The translations under genes were made by a program, and so were the position numbers. Shown here in pieces: positions 16,391 to 23,290 of a DNA stretch of 64,000 nucleotides; positions within the stretch are counted from its first letter, which is position 1; every line of letters starts with the position of its first letter. This stretch comes from Haloplanus aerogenes. Its GTDB lineage: Archaea; Halobacteriota; Halobacteria; Halobacteriales; Haloferacaceae. The DNA is taken from contig NZ_CP034145.1 of NCBI RefSeq assembly GCF_003856835.1, positions 2,480,001-2,544,000 of the forward strand, in the 5' to 3' direction. Below the pieces are notes generated by a model that was given only the letters and a program-made list of their open reading frames with translations, was not told where the DNA came from and ran no database searches.

Positions 16391-17209
16391 CTACCCGGTC
16401 GCGTTGCTCTCGGGCGCCGCCTCGTAGACGACCTCGACGGTCGTCGTCACGGTGACGGGACCGGATTCGAGGTCGGACGGCGGCGCGGCGGTCGCGACGG
16501 GTGTCTCCGTCATCGCTCCGCCAGCGCCGGCGTCGGCGTACCGGGGCACGCCGCGACTGGTCGTCCGGATCACCCGGACCCCGGTGACGGTGAGGTTCGC
16601 GTCGGCCGCGAGCGCTCGCGCCTTCGCCCGCGCGTCGGCCATCGCCGCACTCCGGGCGCGCTGTTGAAGCTGGCGACGACGCTCCGTCGAGAGTGTGAAG
16701 GATACGTCGTTGATCTCGCTCGCCCCGTTCCGAACGGACGTGTCGATCACCTCACCGACGCGGTCGGGGTCGGTGACCGTGATCTCGAAGTCGTGGGAGG
16801 CGCGGTACTGCACGCGAGGTTCGGCGCCCTCCTCGCGAGGCCGGCGCCGATCCTGATAGATGTCGTACCGTCGGGTGGTGATCCGATCCTCCCCGATACC
16901 GATCTCGGAGAGCGCGGTGCGCATCCGCGAGGTGTTCTCGGCGAGTCGCTGGCGGGCCGTCGCGGCGTCGGGGCCGACGGCGACGACCGCGACGCGGACG
17001 ACCGCCTGATTCGGTTCGGCGTCCGCGCTCCCGCTCCCGGCGACCCGGATGGTGCTATCCGAGGCCGGGGTGGCTGGCGTGCGATCCGTCGACTGTCCCG
17101 GCGCGTCGGCCGTCGCAGTCGGTGATTCGGTCGGTCCACCCGCACAGCCGGCGAGCACGAGCAAGGCCGCGACGCCGACGGCGGCGAGTACGTGTGTGCG
17201 TCGTCGCAT
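16391..17209 (-). CDS. SIMPL-domain (DUF541) lipoprotein
   Basis: 272 residues. The signal sequence has a hydrophobic core and lipobox LVLAGC (C21), then a Pro/Thr-rich linker. From about residue 53 a SIMPL domain follows: IRVAGSGSADAEPNQAVVRVAV, then alternating strand/helix repeats including ITTRRYDIYQDRR and ALAADANLTVTGVRVI. SIMPL proteins form beta-rich oligomeric rings at membranes and have been linked to oxidative-stress tolerance and immune signalling in bacteria; the archaeal role is unknown. A 250-bp gap upstream, to the CPA2 antiporter, holds promoters only. Confidence 0.87.
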   Translation of the reverse strand: MRRRTHVLAAVGVAALLVLAGCAGGPTESPTATADAPGQSTDRTPATPASDSTIRVAGSGSADAEPNQAVVRVAVVAVGPDAATARQRLAENTSRMRTALSEIGIGEDRITTRRYDIYQDRRRPREEGAEPRVQYRASHDFEITVTDPDRVGEVIDTSVRNGASEINDVSFTLSTERRRQLQQRARSAAMADARAKARALAADANLTVTGVRVIRTTSRGVPRYADAGAGGAMTETPVATAAPPSDLESGPVTVTTTVEVVYEAAPESNATG

Positions 17210-17462
17210 AGGTGACGTGTCGGAACGAGAAGATAAGTGCCTCGTGGAAGCACAAACGGGCGTTTGATACTCTCGGCTGTCCGTCCGTGGTGTATCCCGA
17301 CGCGCCTACCATGGCGGGCAGTGACGGCGACCGGCCGGAGTGATACGGGCTCGGGACAGGGGATTGATACCGCTGGAGAGGGATCGACGTAGCACATGGA
17401 CACGGAGGCAGAGGGATGCGTCGTCGACCGTCCGACGCGAGCGCGCGACGGGGGGCGCGTCG

Positions 17463-18653
17463 ATGGCCGCTGAGACGGCCCTGCTCGAAGTCGGCGCGAT
17501 GTTCGCGGCCATCGGCGCCGTCGGCTTCCTCGCTGGCCGACTCGACCTCTCGCCGATCCCGTTTTACATCCTCGTCGGCATCGCCCTGAACGAGTCCGTC
17601 CTCGGCGCCGTCGGCCTCCCCGCGGTGTCGAACGGGGAGTTCGTCCAGGTCGGCGCCGAACTCGGCATCGTCTTCCTCCTCTTTTTCCTCGGTCTGGAGT
17701 TCAATCTGGACCGCTTGCTCGCGGATCGGACACGGATCGGCACGGCCGGCGTGATCGACCTCGTCGTCAACTTCGGCGTCGGCCTCGGAGTCGGGTGGCT
17801 CCTCTTCGGCAGCCTCCTGCCCGCCCTCTTGATCGCCGGTGTGGTGTACATCTCCTCCAGCGCCATCATCACGAAGTCGCTGCTCGACCTGGGCTGGATC
17901 GCAAACCCCGAGAGTTCGCCCCTGCTCGGCGTCCTCGTCTTCGAGGACCTCGTCGTCGCCGTCTACCTCGCGGTCGTGACGGCACTGGTTGCCGGCGGCG
18001 GCGACGTGGGCGCGGCGGCCCGCGCCATCGGTATCGCGTTCGCGTTCATCCTCTTTCTCCTCGCCATCGTCGCCGCCGGAACGGCGCTGTTCGAACGTCT
18101 CCTCGATACGCCCTCCTCGGAGTATTTCATCCTCCGGGCGGTCGGCGTGACGGTCCTGCTGGCGGGCGCGGCGCTCGCCGTCGGCGTCAGCGAGGCCGTC
18201 GCCGCCTTCTTCGTCGGCATGGCATTCAGCGCGACGGAGTACGTCCACGATCTGGAGACGGCGCTCTCCTCGATCCGGGACGTCTTCGCCGCGGTCTTTT
18301 TCTTCTGGATCGGCCTCGTCACCGACCCGTTCGTGGTCGTCGGGGCCGCCGATGTGATCCTGCTTCTGGTCGTCCTGACGGCCCCAGCGAAACTCCTCAG
18401 CGGCTTCTACGGCGGCCGGGCGTACGCCCTCAACGACCGCCGCTCGCTCCGCGTGGGGTTGGCGATGGTCACCCGCGGGGAGTTCTCGCTCATCATCGCC
18501 GCCGTCGCACTCTCCGGCGCCGGCAGTACCCTCCCCGTCGAGACGGCCGAGACCATCTACGCCGCCGCGGTGGGCTACGTCCTCGTCATGAGCGCGCTGG
18601 GCACGACACTGATGGGGGCGTCCGGCCGCTTCGAGCGGTTCCTCCCCTCCTGA
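17463..18653 (+). CDS. Cation:proton antiporter, CPA2/KefB type
   Basis: 396 residues, about twelve membrane helices, Na_H_Exchanger fold. Recognisable segments are LDLSPIPFYILVGIALNESVLG (TM2 cross-over region), LFFLGLEFNLDRLL, VYISSSAIITKSLLDLG and VFEDLVVAVYLAV, the latter carrying the proposed ion-site Asp. C-terminal VTRGEFSLIIAAVALS is the conserved CPA2 box. No RCK domain is fused; instead a separate TrkA-C protein follows 40 bp downstream, giving a two-gene antiporter-regulator unit. Substrate is probably K+ or Na+ against H+. The start is MAAETALLEVG; the frame upstream is not coding. Confidence 0.9.
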   Translation: MAAETALLEVGAMFAAIGAVGFLAGRLDLSPIPFYILVGIALNESVLGAVGLPAVSNGEFVQVGAELGIVFLLFFLGLEFNLDRLLADRTRIGTAGVIDLVVNFGVGLGVGWLLFGSLLPALLIAGVVYISSSAIITKSLLDLGWIANPESSPLLGVLVFEDLVVAVYLAVVTALVAGGGDVGAAARAIGIAFAFILFLLAIVAAGTALFERLLDTPSSEYFILRAVGVTVLLAGAALAVGVSEAVAAFFVGMAFSATEYVHDLETALSSIRDVFAAVFFFWIGLVTDPFVVVGAADVILLLVVLTAPAKLLSGFYGGRAYALNDRRSLRVGLAMVTRGEFSLIIAAVALSGAGSTLPVETAETIYAAAVGYVLVMSALGTTLMGASGRFERFLPS

Positions 18654-18693
18654 CCGACGACACGTTTAACCCCGGACCGCGTAGAGTGAGGAT

Positions 18694-19179
18694 ATGCGGG
18701 TGTACGAGTCGGAAGTCCCCGGCGTCGGGCGGAAGTTCGAACTCGAACTCACCGGCGGCACGTCGGTCGTCGTCGTCGTCCACCACGACGGCCGGTGTGA
18801 ACTGTTCCGTCGCGACGGCCCGGACGCCGACGGCGAGAAGATTCTCGATCTGAAGGGCGAGCAAGCCAACCGACTCGGCTCGATCCTCGAAGGCGCGTAC
18901 TTCGAATCCGTCGACGTGGATTCCCTGTCGGTCCCGCTCGGCGAAGCCATCATCGAGTGGGTCGAAGTGGGCACGGGGTCACCAGTCGCGGGCGAAACGC
19001 TCGAATCGTCGGAGATACGGACCGAGACGGGCACGTCGATCATCGCGATCCAGCGCGGGGAGGAGACGGTCTCGAATCCCGACGCCGACACGGAACTCGA
19101 ACCCGGCGACCTCCTCGTCGCCGTCGGAACCCGAGAGGAACAGGCCGAACTCGCTGCGCTGGTCGAGGGATCGGCGTAG
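18694..19179 (+). CDS. TrkA-C (RCK_C) regulatory subunit of the antiporter
   Basis: 161 residues. The first 75 residues form a small beta-rich domain (MRVYESEVPGVGRKFELEL) like the N-terminal part of KhtT; residues 80-160 are a RCK_C/TrkA-C domain: LGEAIIEWVEVGTGSPVAGETL... then TSIIAIQRGEETVSNPDADTELEPGDLLVAVGT. KhtT-type subunits gate the KhtU cation/proton antiporter in response to nucleotides or pH. Its place just after the CPA2 gene, the reverse of the Bacillus khtTU order, supports the same role here. It lacks the NAD-binding RCK_N half. Confidence 0.87.
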   Translation: MRVYESEVPGVGRKFELELTGGTSVVVVVHHDGRCELFRRDGPDADGEKILDLKGEQANRLGSILEGAYFESVDVDSLSVPLGEAIIEWVEVGTGSPVAGETLESSEIRTETGTSIIAIQRGEETVSNPDADTELEPGDLLVAVGTREEQAELAALVEGSA

Positions 19180-19254
19180 GTCGTGGCCGGGCCGACCGCC
19201 GTCGACGATCGCCCCGACGGCGCCTTTTTGTCGCCGCCGTGCCTGTGTCGAACC

Positions 19255-19572
19255 ATGTCACACGCACTCGTCGACTACCACGACGTCGATCCGGTCGGTG
19301 GCGGCCTGCACTTCCTGCGAGACAGCCTCGGCTGCGAGAAATTGGGCGTGTCGGTGCTAGACGTGGAGGCGGGGTGGAGCGGCAAAGCACACGACCACGC
19401 CGACGACGGACAGGAGGAGGTGTACGTCCTCGTCGAGGGGGCGGCGACCGCCACCGTCGACGGCGAGACGGTAACGATGTCGGCCGGTGACGCGCTCCGT
19501 GTCGACCCCGCGGCGACCCGGCAACTCGACGCCGAGGAGTCGTCGCTGTTCGTAATCGCCGGCGCGCCCTAG
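19255..19572 (+). CDS. Cupin-domain protein
   Basis: 105 residues, single cupin barrel: AHDHADDGQEEVYVLVEGAATATVDG carries the first metal motif (H-x-H...E) and TMSAGDALRVDPAATRQL the second, in which the usual His is replaced by Thr/Arg (PAATRQ). Metal binding may therefore be partial. The remainder (LHFLRDSLGCEKLGVSVLDVEAG) fits haloarchaeal cupins of unknown substrate. The TAG stop overlaps, tail to tail, the stop of a small minus-strand gene (CTAG). Confidence 0.83.
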   Translation: MSHALVDYHDVDPVGGGLHFLRDSLGCEKLGVSVLDVEAGWSGKAHDHADDGQEEVYVLVEGAATATVDGETVTMSAGDALRVDPAATRQLDAEESSLFVIAGAP

Positions 19573-19754
19573 AGGCGCGCCTCTAGATCGACGAGCGCCG
19601 CATCCGCTACCTCGGCGTCGACGAGGTGTCGACGGGCGATGGCTCGGGGGCGTTTCGCCCGCCGACGGCCGAGCCATCGCCAGCCGAGACGTCGTAGTTC
19701 ACGGCGCGTTTCGCGGTCGAGTCGGGATCGGGAGGTGTCGCTCGTATCGCTCAT
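19569..19754 (-). CDS. Small basic protein, 61 aa
   Basis: MSDTSDTSRSRLDRETRRELRRLGWRWLGRR... is an Arg-rich, predicted helical 61-residue protein, strikingly basic for a haloarchaeon, ending VDAEVADAALVDLEARL. No domain is recognised. It shares the CTAG stop with the cupin gene and lies in an otherwise empty 340-bp stretch before the acyl-CoA ligase. Arg-rich composition can arise in a wrong frame of GC-rich DNA, so the call is tentative; the clean start and length fit small haloarchaeal proteins. Confidence 0.45.
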   Translation of the reverse strand: MSDTSDTSRSRLDRETRRELRRLGWRWLGRRRAKRPRAIARRHLVDAEVADAALVDLEARL

Positions 19755-19914
19755 GGTCAGTCGCTCGGATCACGGCTCCGTCCGTCGATCCGGTCGGCTA
19801 TGTGCCCACTCGGCGCCCGACCGACTTCAACCTGTGGGTAGGTGTCACACGACACACGAATCGGCGGGTACATTCACAAAAACAATTATGGACTCACGCG
19901 GACACCTTGGTGGC

Positions 19915-21528
19915 ATGCAGAAACCGCTCCTGGTGACGGATTTCCTCGACAGGGCCCGCGAATACTACGGCGACCACGAGGCAGTGGTGGCGACGACGGG
20001 GGATCGGTACACCTACGACGAACTCGGCGAGCGAGCGGACCGGTTCGCAGCGTTCCTCCAGTCCCGCGGTATCGAGAAGGGCGACCGGGTGGCCGTACTC
20101 GATCCGAACACCCACTATCACCTCGAAGCCGCGTACGGGATCATGCAGTGTGGCGCCATCCACACGCCGCTGAACTACCGGCTCACTCCGAACGACTTCG
20201 AGTACATCCTCTCCGACGCCGGCGTCGACGCCATCTACGCCGACCACGACTACGCCGACAAGATAGAGACCATCCGCGACGACGTGCCCACCGAGACGTT
20301 CGTGACGAACGACCCCGACGCCGTCGACGGCGACTGGGAGGGCTTCGACGCCGTCCTCGATTCAGCGGGCGCCGACTACGATCGCCCCGAGATGGACGAG
20401 GACGAGGTCATCACCATCAACTACACCTCGGGCACCACCGGCGACCCGAAAGGTGTGATGCGCACCCACCGCTGTGAGACGCTCCACGCCTACCTCACGG
20501 CGATCCATCAGGACATCAGCGACGACGACGTCTACCTCTGGACGCTCCCGATGTTCCACGTCAACGGCTGGGGGCACATCTTCGCCATCACGGGCATGGG
20601 TGCGAAACACGTCTGCACGCGCGGCATCGACGCCGAGTGGATCCTCGACACCGTGGCGACCGAGGACGTGTCCTACCTCTGTGGCGCGCCGACCGTGCTG
20701 AACATGCTGATCGACTACTACGACGACCACGACGTGCCCACGCAGGGTGCAAACGACGTGCGCATCGCCACCGCGGGGTCGGCGCCGCCCGAGGCGACCA
20801 TCCGCACCGTCGAAGACGAGTTCGGCTGGTATCTCACGCACGTCTACGGCGCAACCGAGACGGGACCGCTCGTCACCACCTCCAACGCGCGTCGCTTCTT
20901 CGACGACGACGACCGCGGCCGCTTCAGGGTGAAAAAGCGGCAGGGACTCGGCTTCCTCGGCACGGAGGTGCGCGTCGTCGACGAGGACGGAAACGATGTC
21001 CCCCGCGACGACGAGACCATCGGCGAGGTGGTCGTCCGCGGCAATCAGGTGATGGATGGCTACTGGGAACAGCCCGAAGCGACGGAGGAAGCCTTCTCCG
21101 ACCGGGTCGAGGGCTACTACCACATGGGTGACCTCGCCACCGTCGACGAGAACGGCATGATCTCGATTCAGGACCGCAAGAAGGACATCATCATCAGCGG
21201 GGGCGAGAACATCTCCAGCATCGAACTGGAAGACACGCTGTACGACCACGAGGCGGTCGGGAGCGTGGCTGTCGTCCCCGCGCCGAGCGACGAGTGGGGC
21301 GAGGAGCCGAAGGCCTTCGTCGTGCCGGCGAACGGGAATCCGGACGACCCCGGCGTCGACGCCGCGGAACTGATCGCGTTCACCCGCGAACGCCTCGCGG
21401 GGTTCAAGGCGCTCAAACAGGTCGAGTTCGTCGAGACGCTTCCCACCACCGCGACGGGCAAGGTCCAGAAGTACGAACTCCGGTCCAAGGAGTGGGAGGA
21501 CGAAGATCGGATGGTCGGGGAAGGATAA
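19915..21528 (+). CDS. Acyl-CoA synthetase (AMP-forming)
   Basis: 537 residues of the ANL superfamily. It activates a carboxylic acid to acyl-AMP and then acyl-CoA. Motifs: P-loop YTSGTTGDPKGV (about 173-184), A4/A5 region YGATETGP, A7 YHMGDLATVDENG, A8 DRKKDIIISGGENISSIELE and catalytic Lys in TATGKVQKYELR near the C-terminus. The start MQKPLLVTDFLDRARE is preferred because it matches the usual N-terminus and sits about 27 bp behind an A/T-rich box (acaaaaacaatta, 19875-19887); an ATG at 19888 inside that box is unlikely. Fatty or aryl substrate cannot be decided. It is followed at 30 bp by an HTH-10 regulator. Confidence 0.93.
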   Translation: MQKPLLVTDFLDRAREYYGDHEAVVATTGDRYTYDELGERADRFAAFLQSRGIEKGDRVAVLDPNTHYHLEAAYGIMQCGAIHTPLNYRLTPNDFEYILSDAGVDAIYADHDYADKIETIRDDVPTETFVTNDPDAVDGDWEGFDAVLDSAGADYDRPEMDEDEVITINYTSGTTGDPKGVMRTHRCETLHAYLTAIHQDISDDDVYLWTLPMFHVNGWGHIFAITGMGAKHVCTRGIDAEWILDTVATEDVSYLCGAPTVLNMLIDYYDDHDVPTQGANDVRIATAGSAPPEATIRTVEDEFGWYLTHVYGATETGPLVTTSNARRFFDDDDRGRFRVKKRQGLGFLGTEVRVVDEDGNDVPRDDETIGEVVVRGNQVMDGYWEQPEATEEAFSDRVEGYYHMGDLATVDENGMISIQDRKKDIIISGGENISSIELEDTLYDHEAVGSVAVVPAPSDEWGEEPKAFVVPANGNPDDPGVDAAELIAFTRERLAGFKALKQVEFVETLPTTATGKVQKYELRSKEWEDEDRMVGEG

Positions 21529-21558
21529 CGCTACGTTGCTCGCGCACGAATCGAACGT

Positions 21559-22218
21559 ATGAGCGTCATCCTGGAATTCTCGATTCCGAGTGAGGAGTTC
21601 ACGCTCGGACGGGTACTCTCCGGGCCACCGAGGATGCACTGCGAACTCGAACGCATCGTCCCGACGGGCGATATGGTGATGCCGTTCGTGTGGGCGACCG
21701 GCGACGACCACGAGGGGTTCGCGGAGAGCATCCGTGACAACCCCGTGGTGAAGGAACTGCTCGTCCTCGATACGGTCGGGGAGAGCGGGCTGTATCGGAT
21801 CGAGTGGACGGAGGAGCCGACGGACCTCATCGAAGGAATCGCCACCACCGACGCCGTCGTGTTGGAGGCGTACGGCAACGAGAACTGGAACTTCCGACTC
21901 CGGTTTCCCGACCACGACGCCCTCTCGGAGTTCCACACCTACCTCCTCGAGCACGACATTCCGTGCCACATCGACCGCACCTATACGCTGACGGAGACGG
22001 GAAAGGGTGGCTACCGGTTCGACCTCTCACAGGAACAGCGCGAGGCCCTCGTGCTCGCGCTCCAGCGTGGCTACTTCGCCACACCCAGCGAGATGATGCT
22101 GGACGAACTCGCCGACGAACTCGGCATCACCAGACAGGCCCTCTCGACCCGGATTCGCCGGGGCAACGAACAGGTGCTTCGGGCGGTGTTGCTCCCCTCG
22201 ACCAGCGAGTTCGAATAA
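21559..22218 (+). CDS. Bat-like HTH-10 transcriptional regulator
   Basis: 219 residues. The C-terminal HTH-10 (bacterio-opsin activator) domain is clear: LSQEQREALVLALQRGYFATPSEMMLDELADELGITRQALSTRIRRG, residues about 155-205. The N-terminal 150 residues form the haloarchaeal sensor-like domain of unknown ligand common in this family (SVILEFSIPSEEFTLGRVL...). It follows the acyl-CoA ligase by 30 bp and may control it, or be co-transcribed. Unlike Bat itself it lacks PAS and GAF domains. Confidence 0.9.
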   Translation: MSVILEFSIPSEEFTLGRVLSGPPRMHCELERIVPTGDMVMPFVWATGDDHEGFAESIRDNPVVKELLVLDTVGESGLYRIEWTEEPTDLIEGIATTDAVVLEAYGNENWNFRLRFPDHDALSEFHTYLLEHDIPCHIDRTYTLTETGKGGYRFDLSQEQREALVLALQRGYFATPSEMMLDELADELGITRQALSTRIRRGNEQVLRAVLLPSTSEFE

Positions 22219-22280
22219 GGCGTGTCATGTACCAGTTTACCAGTCAACCCTATCATATATACCAGAACGTGATGTAACAA

Positions 22281-22652
22281 ATGGTCGAAATGGCACCCTC
22301 AGACTTCGGCATATACGAAGCGCTCGTCCACCCATACCGCCGCCGTCTGCTGGTCGCCATGCTCGATGCCGACCGGCGCGATGCACCCTACCCCGATCCA
22401 CTGGAATTCGCGCCCGACGCGGAGGAGGAACGGCATCGCATCGGCATGATCCACACCCACCTGCCGAAACTCGACGACATGGGCGTCATCCAGTGGGATC
22501 GGGAGACGGAGGAACTTTCGAAGGGTCCACGGTGGGACGATCTCGAACCGCTGCTCCGCTGGATGGACGAGAACCGGGACGAGTTGCCCGAGGGATGGCT
22601 GCCGGAGCCGACGGGCGACTGGACGCCTCCGAACGCACGCTCCGAGTCGTAG
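22281..22652 (+). CDS. Winged-helix protein (DUF7344-like)
   Basis: 123 residues: IYEALVHPYRRRLLVAMLDADRRD is the first helix pair of a wHTH, and IHTHLPKLDDMGVIQWDRETEELSKG the recognition helix and wing. This is the haloarchaeal single-domain type often named DUF7344 (name from memory). Acidic, soluble, no ligand domain. It is preceded by a strongly A/T-rich promoter (tatcatatatacc, 22249-22261) about 27 bp before its start, suggesting its own leaderless mRNA. Confidence 0.76.
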   Translation: MVEMAPSDFGIYEALVHPYRRRLLVAMLDADRRDAPYPDPLEFAPDAEEERHRIGMIHTHLPKLDDMGVIQWDRETEELSKGPRWDDLEPLLRWMDENRDELPEGWLPEPTGDWTPPNARSES

Positions 22653-22718
22653 TCGCCCTCGCCGCCCGCGGCGCCTCATACGGCCGGCTGTAAGTCCGTA
22701 CAGTTACAGCGGATAGTC

Positions 22719-23240
22719 TCAGTCGTCCGCGTCCGGGTCGACGACCCGCGACGTGTCCGCGTACTGGTTCCCCCGCATCACGTACTCGTCGGCGGCGATT
22801 TCGCCCATCTCCGCGTCGGGAATCTCCTTGACCACCTCGGCGGGCGTGCCCGCCACCAGCGTTCCGGGCGGCACGTCGGTCCCGCCGGTGACGACGCTCC
22901 CTGCGGCGACGACGGCACCCGCCCCGATGGTGGCGTCGTCGAGGACGATAGCGCCCATCCCGATCAGCGCCTCCTCCTCCACCGTCGCGGCGTGGACGAT
23001 GGCGGTGTGCCCGACGGTGACGCGCGGGCCGAGGACGGCGTCCTCGTGGAGGACCGCGTTGTCCTGTACGTTCGACTCCGCGCCGACGACGATGGGGTGG
23101 TGGTCGCCGCGGAGCGTGGCGTTCGGCCAGACCGAGGCGTCGCGTTCGAGCGTCACGTCACCGATGACGACGGCGTCCTCGTCGACGTACGCGTCCTCGT
23201 GGACGGTGGGTTCGACTCCATCCACAGCTCTGAGTACCAT
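22719..23240 (-). CDS. Gamma-class carbonic anhydrase-like hexapeptide protein
   Basis: 173 residues of left-handed beta-helix: hexapeptide repeats run from DAVVIGDVTLERDASVWPNATLRGD to AGAVVAAGSVV, ending in a C-terminal helix (GEIAADEYVMRGNQYAD). The zinc-binding His pattern of gamma carbonic anhydrases is present (DNAVLHEDA, VGHTAIVHAA). The acidic loop and proton-shuttle residues of Cam are absent, as in CamH/YrdA-type proteins whose activity is uncertain. It could equally be a scaffold acyltransferase-like protein. Convergent with nothing; divergent spacing from copA is 50 bp on the same strand. Confidence 0.86.
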   Translation of the reverse strand: MVLRAVDGVEPTVHEDAYVDEDAVVIGDVTLERDASVWPNATLRGDHHPIVVGAESNVQDNAVLHEDAVLGPRVTVGHTAIVHAATVEEEALIGMGAIVLDDATIGAGAVVAAGSVVTGGTDVPPGTLVAGTPAEVVKEIPDAEMGEIAADEYVMRGNQYADTSRVVDPDADD

Positions 23241-23290
23241 GCAGGCGCGTTCGACGGGGGGAGATAAAGGCGTTGAGGGCGAGAGGCCAG